From Symbiodinium microadriaticum (Eukaryota; Sar; Dinophyceae; Suessiales; Symbiodiniaceae): 64,000 nt of DNA. The notes beneath the pieces were generated by a model, which had not been told where the DNA came from, ran no database searches, and saw nothing but the letters and a program-made list of their open reading frames with translations. Shown piece after piece: positions 43,197 through 55,300 of the stretch (the first letter of the stretch is position 1; each line of letters starts with the position of its first letter). Position numbers and translations under genes: made by a program. Where the stretch lies: the NCBI GenBank assembly GCA_001939145.1, contig LSRX01000578.1:1-64000 (forward strand), written 5' to 3'.

Positions 43197-43560
43197 GTCG
43201 ATGGCCAGCTCCGTGCTTGCACCTGTTCTTTCGAGTCTTGGCATGTCTTGGCTCATTTTTCAAAGGTGCTCGGATGTCCACTAGACCGCCTTCGCTCAGG
43301 ACCGAAAGCTTCGAAACTACAACATTGTGATCAGCAAGGCGACGCCGGGCGATGCCAGATCGGAGTCAGAGCCGGAAGCTTCCAATGTGGAGGAGACGCG
43401 ATCGATTCCCCTCGCGAAGTTTCGTGAAGTTTTCCAGGCTCGTAACTCGTATCTTTCACCAATCACGGCTTTGCAAAAGCTGACGTTCAGGGAACGGAGC
43501 CGGAGGACATCGCGACCCCGCTGGACGAGCTTTGCGCGACCATGGTGCCTACCAGGGAGC
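43197..43560 (+). CDS. PH-like domain gene, three exons
   Basis: Exon 43197-43232 encodes VDGQLRACTCSF. Exon 43300-43437 encodes DRKLRNYNIVISK, an insert rich in Glu/Ser, then IPLAKFREVFQ. Exon 43491 onward encodes GTEPEDIATPLDELCATM. Their phases join cleanly: the first intron starts GA and ends AG (or GT...GA, because GA is repeated at both edges), and the second (43438-43490, 53 nt) starts GC. The product is a beta-strand-rich PH-like domain of a type I recognise from dinoflagellate proteins; PH domains usually bind lipids or protein partners. The natural upstream exon is the one at 30215-30292. The end of the last exon is uncertain. Confidence 0.6.
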
Positions 43561-43789
43561 CGGATTCGTGGGTCGATCCGTTCATGCTCGCAGCGAGCAT
43601 TTCACATTCTGCAACGGGTGTACCTTAGAGCGCTTGCATCTCAACGGCCCCTGCACTGTTCACTTGTCTGCGGAGCCCGAAGTAGGCCGAAGGGAAGGCT
43701 CTTCTGCGTTTGCCGCTGGCACCAAGCTCTTCCGAATCGCACAGGCGAACACATGCGAACACTGTTGAGAGTCCGGGGGAAGAAGTGAT

Positions 43790-46309
43790 ATGTGGAGCAT
43801 CCCGGCTATGCACATTCTGAGAAGTAGGCAAGCCCGAGGGTCAGTTGGAGCACACTAAAGCTTGCCGCGGCCGCCTGATGGGAATGTTCGCATCGACCCT
43901 GCAGAGGTCCGCTTGAGAACTGTCAGCTGAAGAACTGGAGATGCGACTGTTGGACTCAAGCTGCCCACTCACAGGCATCAGGCTCAAACCTACGACCGAC
44001 GAATGCAATCGGCTCCGAGAGCACAGCCGGCAGTCGAACAGCTCTTCAACATCACCAAACCCTCAGCTTCAGCACTCTACCCAAGGCCCCAGCCCTTTCC
44101 GCCCTGCAAGACCTGGTGTCGCCATGTTCTGGAGGCCTCATCAGGAAAGGCATCGAAAGGGGCTGAGGAACGGGGCTGACAGGTCCCAGCAGACGACATG
44201 GAATGCGGGCCCCGGGCAGGGACCCAAGCAAGTCTCTCAGAGAGCAGAGCATCGAGCAGAGCCGGAGCCGAGCCCGAGCCGAGCTTTTGTTTCCGCCCAG
44301 AGGCTTTCCTTGGAACGTTTCCTGGCAGATCCAAGTCCGCTGCCGCCCTCACCGAGAGGACGCCATGCGATTCGCTCTGACCTGGTCTCAGATCTCCGAG
44401 CATCTCCGAGCTCTGCCCAGGAGCCATGCCGGCGATGCCGCCGGTGCAGGTGAAGAGCGGGAACAAAGAGATGTGGCCCCCGCCCTCCTGCCAGGCCCGG
44501 CCCAGCGATGCCCGCAGGTGAGCCCAGGGTTGGCCTGCTCTGATGTATGCAGGCTGGGCTGCCGCCGGTGGGCGCGCCTCCTTTGACAGGCGCCCATGGC
44601 CAGCCCGAGACCTCTGAGCCGGGTCGGGACCCTGTGCTCCTGGGCGGACTGCCTGGGGTGCTCTTAGAGCAGTACTTCTTCGACTTCGGAATGCTGAGGC
44701 CCGAGCGCCGAGTGCTTCCAGCCCTCCCAGCCCACAGCAGCTCCGAGCGGCGCAAGCGGAAGCGGGCGCGAAGGCCGACAGCTTGTGACAGGCCATGACA
44801 GGCCGCATGATGCCTTCGGTTGCATTTGGGGTCCCAGGTCTGCAGCCGCAGCCCTGGGGCGGCTACATCTTTCCGAGCAAGACGACCACTAGCAGCCCCT
44901 GCAGCCCGAATGGAGGGCTTTTTGTGCCTCATGTCGAGCTGCCGCCCGGAAATTCGCTCCGAGGTCGCGGCTCCATGGGGATGCCATCCTTGCCGGCCGC
45001 CTGGGTGCCCCATGGGATCCCACGAGAAAGGGAAGTGGGGAGGATGGGCTCATGCCGATGGCTTCTACTCATTTTTGCGATGAAGCCTCTTGGAAAGCTT
45101 TGCACGAGGCTTGCGCCCAAAAATCATTGTGCTGAGATGCATGGCAGGCCGACCATCTGCCGACACAACCAGCTGCTCGGCGCCTGGTTGGTGGTCTTGT
45201 TGCAGAAGGATGTGAGGTGAATGGTGTTCCGCTGCTGCAACGGCAAGAAGTCTTGACCTGCCTGGCTAAAAACAAAAACACATGGCACAGGAGCAGCCCC
45301 TCTGCACCTCCGGTTGCAACCTCTCGAGGTGTCGGTTCCTTGGACGAAGCCTTCGGGATCTTCACCTCCAGGCGGGGCCTGAGACCCTTGAGACTCTAAC
45401 CGCCGACTCCTGCCTCCCATGATGGAACTTGCAACACAAGCTTTCTCATGGCCCGTGGCCAAGGGGCACTTCACATCTCACTGCGAATCTGGATAGACAT
45501 GGTTTCGCATCCCTGTGCCTAGAGGAAGTTCGGATCTCTAGGCCAGCGCAAGGCATCTGCACCAGGCAGGGGAGGCAGGGGACAGTATTGATACATAGGA
45601 TACCACTACGCCGCCTATGCCACAACCTCGCGGTTGTGGGTGAAAGCCTGTTTAGGAGGAGTGCTTCCTTAGACTCTGAGGCATGTCGCGAAATGGCCGA
45701 ACACGGGGTAATGCTGAGCCTCCAGATCAGAGATGCGGCGCGGGGAGACCTAGAGTAAATAGCAACCGTGAGGTGCCCAGCCAGAGAGCGGAATTCTAGA
45801 AGCTCAGACAGTGCGAAGCTTACGCAGTTGCTTCTGCCGTGGCACTCTTGATCGGCACCGGGCACCGAAAGCCTAAGGAAACCGGCCTGAAGGATGCGAA
45901 TCAGCTCGGAGCCAAGCGTCTCAACCAAGGCCCACAACCGGCTAACTGCATCGTGAGGCTGCCACATGGTTGGGCCAATGCCATGGATCCTGTGCAGGCA
46001 CGCAGTACATCTCATCATTCTGCACACGTGAAGATGAATCTGCATGTGAAGTGCGACCGTGCGATCGGCTGCAGAGGCGTCAGCCTCCGCACCAGCCGAT
46101 CACTCGGTCGACTTCCACCTTTTGTAACTGAGCCAACAGAAAAATGCAGCGCCCCCTAGCAGTCAGAGCTCAGGAGTCCGAGGAGTCCGAGGAGTCCGAG
46201 GCTGCGTCGCCTGAGGGGGAGCCTGCATGCGGGCCGAGCCTTCCGCCGGATGGCAAGGCCTGGGCTTAGGGAGGCAGTGCAAGAGTGAGGGGCTCTGCTA
46301 GCGTGGCCC
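43790..46309. other. GC-rich region with overlapping ORFs, no recognised gene
   Basis: From 44050 to 45020 long ORFs are open on both strands (for example 44077-44808 and 44237-45013 on minus; 44547-44798 and 44795-45220 on plus). The + strand pieces are Pro/Gly-rich (PVGAPPLTGAHGQPE, GVPGLQPQPWGGYIF) and could be exons of a low-complexity protein. GC-rich DNA gives such ORFs by chance, so neither strand is called. Confidence 0.35.
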
Positions 46310-49300
46310 ATGGAGGACGAGGACGACGCCTTATGCCCAGAAACACTCTTGAAGAATCTGAAGGCCAGTGGCCAGAAAATGCTGAGAGCATTGGATCAAT
46401 CTGGAAATTCGAACCAGGCCGCTCGCAAGGCTTTGCTTTGGGAGCGAGCAGTCGCGCAGAGGTTGCGTAAGGCCTTGGACATGGCAGAGGCCCCCTCAAA
46501 AATGTTTCCGAGCATATGCCTGTGCTCCTGGTGATGCTTGATCATGCTGCGTGCCTGGGTGCGAAGAGACTTGACAGCAGGCGTGGGCACCTGCTGACGA
46601 GACAACAAGTCAAGATTCGGAGGCAAGAGCACAGAGAAATCATCGCTCAACCCACACGCCGCGATTCAACAGGTCAGCAGACTGCAATCCACAATTGCGC
46701 GGCGATCTGAGCTGTCTCGAATCGACGATAGCCTACAAGCTCTGGCACCGCTGTGCGTCTGTGGCTCTGTGTGTGTGTGTGTGTGCGTGTGGGTGGTGAT
46801 GGATGCGGTCGACACCGCTCCTCCAAGCTCGGGTCTGTCTTCAGGCTGCAGAAGCAAGAGATTGCAGAACTCCAGCAATCGGTGCAGGACGGAAGTTGCT
46901 TGGCTTTAGCTCTTCCGCCCAAAGTGCACCTGGCCAGACGGTTTGTGTTTGAGCTGGAAGCTCATGCTTTCGGATGGCCCCATTCGCATGCCGTCGAGAA
47001 TTCATGCGAGGTTATGAGACATTTGCGCTTACTTTGTTATCTAAGATGTTTCTCGAGATTCGTGCTATCGGCTATCAATTCTCCTACACCGTCTCTCCTA
47101 GTGCAGATGCAGCGGCAGCCACGAAGCAGCCCCTTTTTGGCAGCTATTGTCTGAAGTGGGACGAAGGGGTGGTGATGGTGATCACTCACATTCCTCATAT
47201 TCCTTCAGCGGTTTTCGAGTGGCTGGCTTGATATTCTGCGGCTACAAGCAGCGATCCGCAGCTGTGATGACCCTGNGAGACCAGCTCAAGAAGCAGGAGG
47301 CCCTCCAACAATCAGACGTAAAACAGATTCCGCGTTTGCTGGTCCATCAATGGTTTGCACGAGGGGAGACGTGTTGTGCATACAGATGCCATGGCATGTG
47401 CAGGACGAGATGGCATCCGCAATCCGCGACGGAGTCCAGGAGCTTCGCGAGAAGCTGAAAGTCGCAGAGGCAGATTCCAGTTACAGCCTTCTACATAGCA
47501 GCAAAACTCAGACATGGGACGACTCACGGACATACGCCTACTCAAGGCTTCTCGGCAAGGCTTCCCAAGGGCATCTGCAGACAGAATGGACTTGGTTTAG
47601 TGTCCTGATTCTCTTGCCAAGCTGCAGCACGCGGGAGATTTGTCAGAAGGCATATCTTGCAGTTTCCTCTGCAAAGAGGCAGCATCACAGTCTGCTGAAA
47701 AGAAGGCGGCCGAAGAGGCGTGAAGGGTCTTTTGGTGGCTGCGACCGCACGACCTGGCGAAGCTGCCACTGCCAAGCTGCATTCAAGAAGTTCCGCCTCC
47801 GAACAGGCTGCAGCAGCCGCCGATGCATCCGCAGTGAGAGACCAGCTCAAGAAGCAGGAGGCCCTCCAACAATCAGACGTAAAACAGATTCCGCGTTTGC
47901 TGGTCCATCAATGGTTTGCACGAGGGGAGACGTGTTGTGCATACAGATGCCATGGCATGTGCAGGACGAGATGGCATCCGCAATCCGCGACGGAGTCCAG
48001 GAGCTTCGCGAGAAGCTGAAAGTCGCAGAGGCAGATTCCAGTTACAGCCTTCTACATAGCAGCAAAACTCAGACATGGGACGACTCACGGACATACGCCT
48101 ACTCAAGGCTTCTCGGCAAGGCTTCCCAAGGGCATCTGCAGACAGAATGGACTTGGTTTAGTGTCCTGATTCTCTTGCCAAGCTGCAGCACGCGGGAGAT
48201 TTGTCAGAAGGCATATCTTGCAGTTTCCTCTGCAAAGAGGCAGCATCACAGTCTGCTGAAAAGAAGGCGGCCGAAGAGGCGTGAAGGGTCTTTTGGTGGC
48301 TGCGACCGCACGACCTGGCGAAGCTGCCACTGCCAAGCTGCATTCAAGAAGTTCCGCCTCCGAACAGGCTGCAGCAGCCGCCGATGCATCCGCAGTGAGA
48401 GACCAGCTCAAGAAGCAGGAGGCCCTCCAACAATCAGACGTAAAACAGATTCCGCGTTTGCTGGTCCATCAATGGTTTGCACGAGGGGAGACGTGTTGTG
48501 CATACAGATGCCATGGCATGTGCAGGACGAGATGGCATCCGCAATCCGCGACGGAGTCCAGGAGCTTCGCGAGAAGCTGAAAGTCGCAGAGGCAGATTCC
48601 AGTTACAGCCTTCTACATAGCAGCAAAACTCAGACATGGGACGACTCACGGACATACGCCTACTCAAGGCTTCTCGGCAAGGCTTCCCAAGGGCATCTGC
48701 AGACAGAATGGACTTGGTTTAGTGTCCTGATTCTCTTGCCAAGCTGCAGCACGCGGGAGATTTGTCAGAAGGCATATCTTGCAGTTTCCTCTGCAAAGAG
48801 GCAGCATCACAGTCTGCTGAAAAGAAGGCGGCCGAAGAGGCGTGAAGGGTCTTTTGGTGGCTGCGACCGCACGACCTGGCGAAGCTGCCACTGCCAAGCT
48901 GCATTCAAGAAGTTCCGCCTCCGAACAGGCTGCAGCAGCCGCCGATGCATCCGCAGTGAGAGACCAGCTCAAGAAGCAGGAGGCCCTCCAACAATCAGAC
49001 GTAAAACAGATTCCGCGTTTGCTGGTCCATCAATGGTTTGCACGAGGGGAGACGTGTTGTGCATACAGATGCCATGGCATGTGCAGGACGAGATGGCATC
49101 CGCAATCCGCGACGGAGTCCAGGAGCTTCGCGAGAAGCTGAAAGTCGCAGAGGCAGATTCCAGTTACAGCCTTCTACATAGCAGCAAAACTCAGACATGG
49201 GACGACTCACGGACATACGCCTACTCAAGGCTTCTCGGCAAGGCTTCCCAAGGGCATCTGCAGACAGAATGGACTTGGTTTAGTGTCCTGATTCTCTTGC

Positions 49301-52300
49301 CAAGCTGCAGCACGCGGGAGATTTGTCAGAAGGCATATCTTGCAGTTTCCTCTGCAAAGAGGCAGCATCACAGTCTGCTGAAAAGAAGGCGGCCGAAGAG
49401 GCGTGAAGGGTCTTTTGGTGGCTGCGACCGCACGACCTGGCGAAGCTGCCACTGCCAAGCTGCATTCAAGAAGTTCCGCCTCCGAACAGGCTGCAGCAGC
49501 CGCCGATGCATCCGCAGTGAGAGACCAGCTCAAGAAGCAGGAGGCCCTCCAACAATCAGACGTAAAACAGATTCCGCGTTTGCTGGTCCATCAATGGTTT
49601 GCACGAGGGGAGACGTGTTGTGCATACAGATGCCATGGCATGTGCAGGACGAGATGGCATCCGCAATCCGCGACGGAGTCCAGGAGCTTCGCGAGAAGCT
49701 GAAAGTCGCAGAGGCAGATTCCAGTTACAGCCTTCTACATAGCAGCAAAACTCAGACATGGGACGACTCACGGACATACGCCTACTCAAGGCTTCTCGGC
49801 AAGGCTTCCCAAGGGCATCTGCAGACAGAATGGACTTGGTTTAGTGTCCTGATTCTCTTGCCAAGCTGCAGCACGCGGGAGATTTGTCAGAAGGCATATC
49901 TTGCAGTTTCCTCTGCAAAGAGGCAGCATCACAGTCTGCTGAAAAGAAGGCGGCCGAAGAGGCGTGAAGGGTCTTTTGGTGGCTGCGACCGCACGACCTG
50001 GCGAAGCTGCCACTGCCAAGCTGCATTCAAGAAGTTCCGCCTCCGAACAGGCTGCAGCAGCCGCCGATGCATCCGCAGTGAGAGACCAGCTCAAGAAGCA
50101 GGAGGCCCTCCAACAATCAGACGTAAAACAGATTCCGCGTTTGCTGGTCCATCAATGGTTTGCACGAGGGGAGACGTGTTGTGCATACAGATGCCATGGC
50201 ATGTGCAGGACGAGATGGCATCCGCAATCCGCGACGGAGTCCAGGAGCTTCGCGAGAAGCTGAAAGTCGCAGAGGCAGATTCCAGTTACAGCCTTCTACA
50301 TAGCAGCAAAACTCAGACATGGGACGACTCACGGACATACGCCTACTCAAGGCTTCTCGGCAAGGCTTCCCAAGGGCATCTGCAGACAGAATGGACTTGG
50401 TTTAGTGTCCTGATTCTCTTGCCAAGCTGCAGCACGCGGGAGATTTGTCAGAAGGCATATCTTGCAGTTTCCTCTGCAAAGAGGCAGCATCACAGTCTGC
50501 TGAAAAGAAGGCGGCCGAAGAGGCGTGAAGGGTCTTTTGGTGGCTGCGACCGCACGACCTGGCGAAGCTGCCACTGCCAAGCTGCATTCAAGAAGTTCCG
50601 CCTCCGAACAGGCTGCAGCAGCCGCCGATGCATCCGCAGTGAGAGACCAGCTCAAGAAGCAGGAGGCCCTCCAACAATCAGACGTAAAACAGATTCCGCG
50701 TTTGCTGGTCCATCAATGGTTTGCACGAGGGGAGACGTGTTGTGCATACAGATGCCATGGCATGTGCAGGACGAGATGGCATCCGCAATCCGCGACGGAG
50801 TCCAGGAGCTTCGCGAGAAGCTGAAAGTCGCAGAGGCAGATTCCAGTTACAGCCTTCTACATAGCAGCAAAACTCAGACATGGGACGACTCACGGACATA
50901 CGCCTACTCAAGGCTTCTCGGCAAGGCTTCCCAAGGGCATCTGCAGACAGAATGGACTTGGTTTAGTGTCCTGATTCTCTTGCCAAGCTGCAGCACGCGG
51001 GAGATTTGTCAGAAGGCATATCTTGCAGTTTCCTCTGCAAAGAGGCAGCATCACAGTCTGCTGAAAAGAAGGCGGCCGAAGAGGCGTGAAGGGTCTTTTG
51101 GTGGCTGCGACCGCACGACCTGGCGAAGCTGCCACTGCCAAGCTGCATTCAAGAAGTTCCGCCTCCGAACAGGCTGCAGCAGCCGCCGATGCATCCGCAG
51201 TGAGAGACCAGCTCAAGAAGCAGGAGGCCCTCCAACAATCAGACGTAAAACAGATTCCGCGTTTGCTGGTCCATCAATGGTTTGCACGAGGGGAGACGTG
51301 TTGTGCATACAGATGCCATGGCATGTGCAGGACGAGATGGCATCCGCAATCCGCGACGGAGTCCAGGAGCTTCGCGAGAAGCTGAAAGTCGCAGAGGCAG
51401 ATTCCAGTTACAGCCTTCTACATAGCAGCAAAACTCAGACATGGGACGACTCACGGACATACGCCTACTCAAGGCTTCTCGGCAAGGCTTCCCAAGGGCA
51501 TCTGCAGACAGAATGGACTTGGTTTAGTGTCCTGATTCTCTTGCCAAGCTGCAGCACGCGGGAGATTTGTCAGAAGGCATATCTTGCAGTTTCCTCTGCA
51601 AAGAGGCAGCATCACAGTCTGCTGAAAAGAAGGCGGCCGAAGAGGCGTGAAGGGTCTTTTGGTGGCTGCGACCGCACGACCTGGCGAAGCTGCCACTGCC
51701 AAGCTGCATTCAAGAAGTTCCGCCTCCGAACAGGCTGCAGCAGCCGCCGATGCATCCGCAGTGAGAGACCAGCTCAAGAAGCAGGAGGCCCTCCAACAAT
51801 CAGACGTAAAACAGATTCCGCGTTTGCTGGTCCATCAATGGTTTGCACGAGGGGAGACGTGTTGTGCATACAGATGCCATGGCATGTGCAGGACGAGATG
51901 GCATCCGCAATCCGCGACGGAGTCCAGGAGCTTCGCGAGAAGCTGAAAGTCGCAGAGGCAGATTCCAGTTACAGCCTTCTACATAGCAGCAAAACTCAGA
52001 CATGGGACGACTCACGGACATACGCCTACTCAAGGCTTCTCGGCAAGGCTTCCCAAGGGCATCTGCAGACAGAATGGACTTGGTTTAGTGTCCTGATTCT
52101 CTTGCCAAGCTGCAGCACGCGGGAGATTTGTCAGAAGGCATATCTTGCAGTTTCCTCTGCAAAGAGGCAGCATCACAGTCTGCTGAAAAGAAGGCGGCCG
52201 AAGAGGCGTGAAGGGTCTTTTGGTGGCTGCGACCGCACGACCTGGCGAAGCTGCCACTGCCAAGCTGCATTCAAGAAGTTCCGCCTCCGAACAGGCTGCA

Positions 52301-55300
52301 GCAGCCGCCGATGCATCCGCAGTGAGAGACCAGCTCAAGAAGCAGGAGGCCCTCCAACAATCAGACGTAAAACAGATTCCGCGTTTGCTGGTCCATCAAT
52401 GGTTTGCACGAGGGGAGACGTGTTGTGCATACAGATGCCATGGCATGTGCAGGACGAGATGGCATCCGCAATCCGCGACGGAGTCCAGGAGCTTCGCGAG
52501 AAGCTGAAAGTCGCAGAGGCAGATTCCAGTTACAGCCTTCTACATAGCAGCAAAACTCAGACATGGGACGACTCACGGACATACGCCTACTCAAGGCTTC
52601 TCGGCAAGGCTTCCCAAGGGCATCTGCAGACAGAATGGACTTGGTTTAGTGTCCTGATTCTCTTGCCAAGCTGCAGCACGCGGGAGATTTGTCAGAAGGC
52701 ATATCTTGCAGTTTCCTCTGCAAAGAGGCAGCATCACAGTCTGCTGAAAAGAAGGCGGCCGAAGAGGCGTGAAGGGTCTTTTGGTGGCTGCGACCGCACG
52801 ACCTGGCGAAGCTGCCACTGCCAAGCTGCATTCAAGAAGTTCCGCCTCCGAACAGGCTGCAGCAGCCGCCGATGCATCCGCAGTGAGAGACCAGCTCAAG
52901 AAGCAGGAGGCCCTCCAACAATCAGACGTAAAACAGATTCCGCGTTTGCTGGTCCATCAATGGTTTGCACGAGGGGAGACGTGTTGTGCATACAGATGCC
53001 ATGGCATGTGCAGGACGAGATGGCATCCGCAATCCGCGACGGAGTCCAGGAGCTTCGCGAGAAGCTGAAAGTCGCAGAGGCAGATTCCAGTTACAGCCTT
53101 CTACATAGCAGCAAAACTCAGACATGGGACGACTCACGGACATACGCCTACTCAAGGCTTCTCGGCAAGGCTTCCCAAGGGCATCTGCAGACAGAATGGA
53201 CTTGGTTTAGTGTCCTGATTCTCTTGCCAAGCTGCAGCACGCGGGAGATTTGTCAGAAGGCATATCTTGCAGTTTCCTCTGCAAAGAGGCAGCATCACAG
53301 TCTGCTGAAAAGAAGGCGGCCGAAGAGGCGTGAAGGGTCTTTTGGTGGCTGCGACCGCACGACCTGGCGAAGCTGCCACTGCCAAGCTGCATTCAAGAAG
53401 TTCCGCCTCCGAACAGGCTGCAGCAGCCGCCGATGCATCCGCAGTGAGAGACCAGCTCAAGAAGCAGGAGGCCCTCCAACAATCAGACGTAAAACAGATT
53501 CCGCGTTTGCTGGTCCATCAATGGTTTGCACGAGGGGAGACGTGTTGTGCATACAGATGCCATGGCATGTGCAGGACGAGATGGCATCCGCAATCCGCGA
53601 CGGAGTCCAGGAGCTTCGCGAGAAGCTGAAAGTCGCAGAGGCAGATTCCAGTTACAGCCTTCTACATAGCAGCAAAACTCAGACATGGGACGACTCACGG
53701 ACATACGCCTACTCAAGGCTTCTCGGCAAGGCTTCCCAAGGGCATCTGCAGACAGAATGGACTTGGTTTAGTGTCCTGATTCTCTTGCCAAGCTGCAGCA
53801 CGCGGGAGATTTGTCAGAAGGCATATCTTGCAGTTTCCTCTGCAAAGAGGCAGCATCACAGTCTGCTGAAAAGAAGGCGGCCGAAGAGGCGTGAAGGGTC
53901 TTTTGGTGGCTGCGACCGCACGACCTGGCGAAGCTGCCACTGCCAAGCTGCATTCAAGAAGTTCCGCCTCCGAACAGGCTGCAGCAGCCGCCGATGCATC
54001 CGCAGTGAGAGACCAGCTCAAGAAGCAGGAGGCCCTCCAACAATCAGACGTAAAACAGATTCCGCGTTTGCTGGTCCATCAATGGTTTGCACGAGGGGAG
54101 ACGTGTTGTGCATACAGATGCCATGGCATGTGCAGGACGAGATGGCATCCGCAATCCGCGATGGAGTCCAGGAGCTACGCGAGAAGCTGAAAGTCGCAGA
54201 GGCCGGGCTTGACGATTCCCAAGTGTAACATCTTCAGCAGGGGGGCAGAAACTTTTTGCGCCATGGATCTTGGCTGTCGAAGCTGCAGCTTGTCCAAGGT
54301 TGAAGTCACACTGTGCTTTGTTATTATCTTGGCAGCCAGCAAAAGAGGCATGCATCGAAATCAATTCCTGACTTGTTAGCCATTGCCAAGTTGTTGATCC
54401 GGTCGACCATTCGATTACTGCCGCACCCTAGCCAAGCCCTCAGCCTACTCGACAAGGCTGCCGCTGCTGCCGAAGCGTCCGTGCTACGAGAGCAGGTCAA
54501 GCAGCTTGAGGCCTTGAAACAATGTGTAGAGACTGTGAAGACGGTGGCAGCAACGTGTTGGCAGTATAGTCTTCGCAGCTCCAGAAGAGGTTCAGAGAGT
54601 TTGATGGGTTTGATGCCAGAGTCCTCAGTGTCGCCATTTGGCCTAGCGGCTACACTTCCCAAGAATTCTGAAGGACGCCGGCTAGCGGCAAGCATGAATC
54701 AAAGCATTCATGAGGTTTCATGAGAACATCGCTTTTTCCGCGGTTCTGCAAGGTAGCGTCACAGCAGGACAGCTCGCAGAAGGCAGCAGACGAGGCAGCT
54801 ACTGCCACACATTCTCAGTTATATGTCGGGTATCGCATGTCATGATCTCGTGTGGTCGACGACATGCCAGACAGGCTGCCGCTGCTGCCGAAGCGTCCGT
54901 GCTACGAGAGCAGGTCAAGCAGCTTGAGGCCGGTGTCAGCATGGTGTTGGCATCGCCTTGTGAGCTCTAACTTAGCTACTCGTATTATCTCCGTATAGGC
55001 CGGAGTGCTTCATTGTTCATGGAGGCTTACGGCAAGAGGCAAAGCTTGACATGTAACGGAACGCTGGTCTTCTTCAGGTGGCCCGGGCGGCGTCTGCTCA
55101 GGAGGCGGAAAGAAGCGAGGCTCACTGTGCCGGCCTGCACAAGACACTGCTGGACTCTGAAGCGGCTTCGGAGAATCTGCGCCAGAAGCTTCTCCACTGG
55201 GAGGAGTCCACAGACTCGCCAGAGGGCGGCCTCGAGGCCTTGAATCTGAGGCACGTTCAAGCCTCTACTGGGCACCTGGAGAAGCTCAGTGTCGACCTTC

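Noticed and set aside
44077..45013. Long minus-strand ORFs in GC-rich DNA
   Set aside because: Both strands are open over the same span, codon content is Arg/Ala/Gly/Pro-rich as expected by chance, and there is no motif.
46753..46844. GT-repeat-containing ORF (CVCVCVRVGG)
   Set aside because: It lies inside an intron whose removal joins two coiled-coil exons in phase, and the residues come from the GT microsatellite.
47277..54204. CRISPR-like or satellite array
   Set aside because: Units are contiguous 561-bp copies with no repeat-spacer alternation, and they contain coding exons, so neither description fits.
47350..54228. A single 2292-residue repetitive protein
   Set aside because: Only one of three inferred exons per 561-bp unit is in its frame. 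The remainder reads through introns with clear splice ends, and the exons chosen instead give continuous coiled-coil sequence that matches the flanking exons.
47542..54364. Repeated minus-strand ORFs of 61, 77 and 102 residues in every array unit
   Set aside because: They recur only because the unit recurs, lie antisense to the exons, and show no motif.
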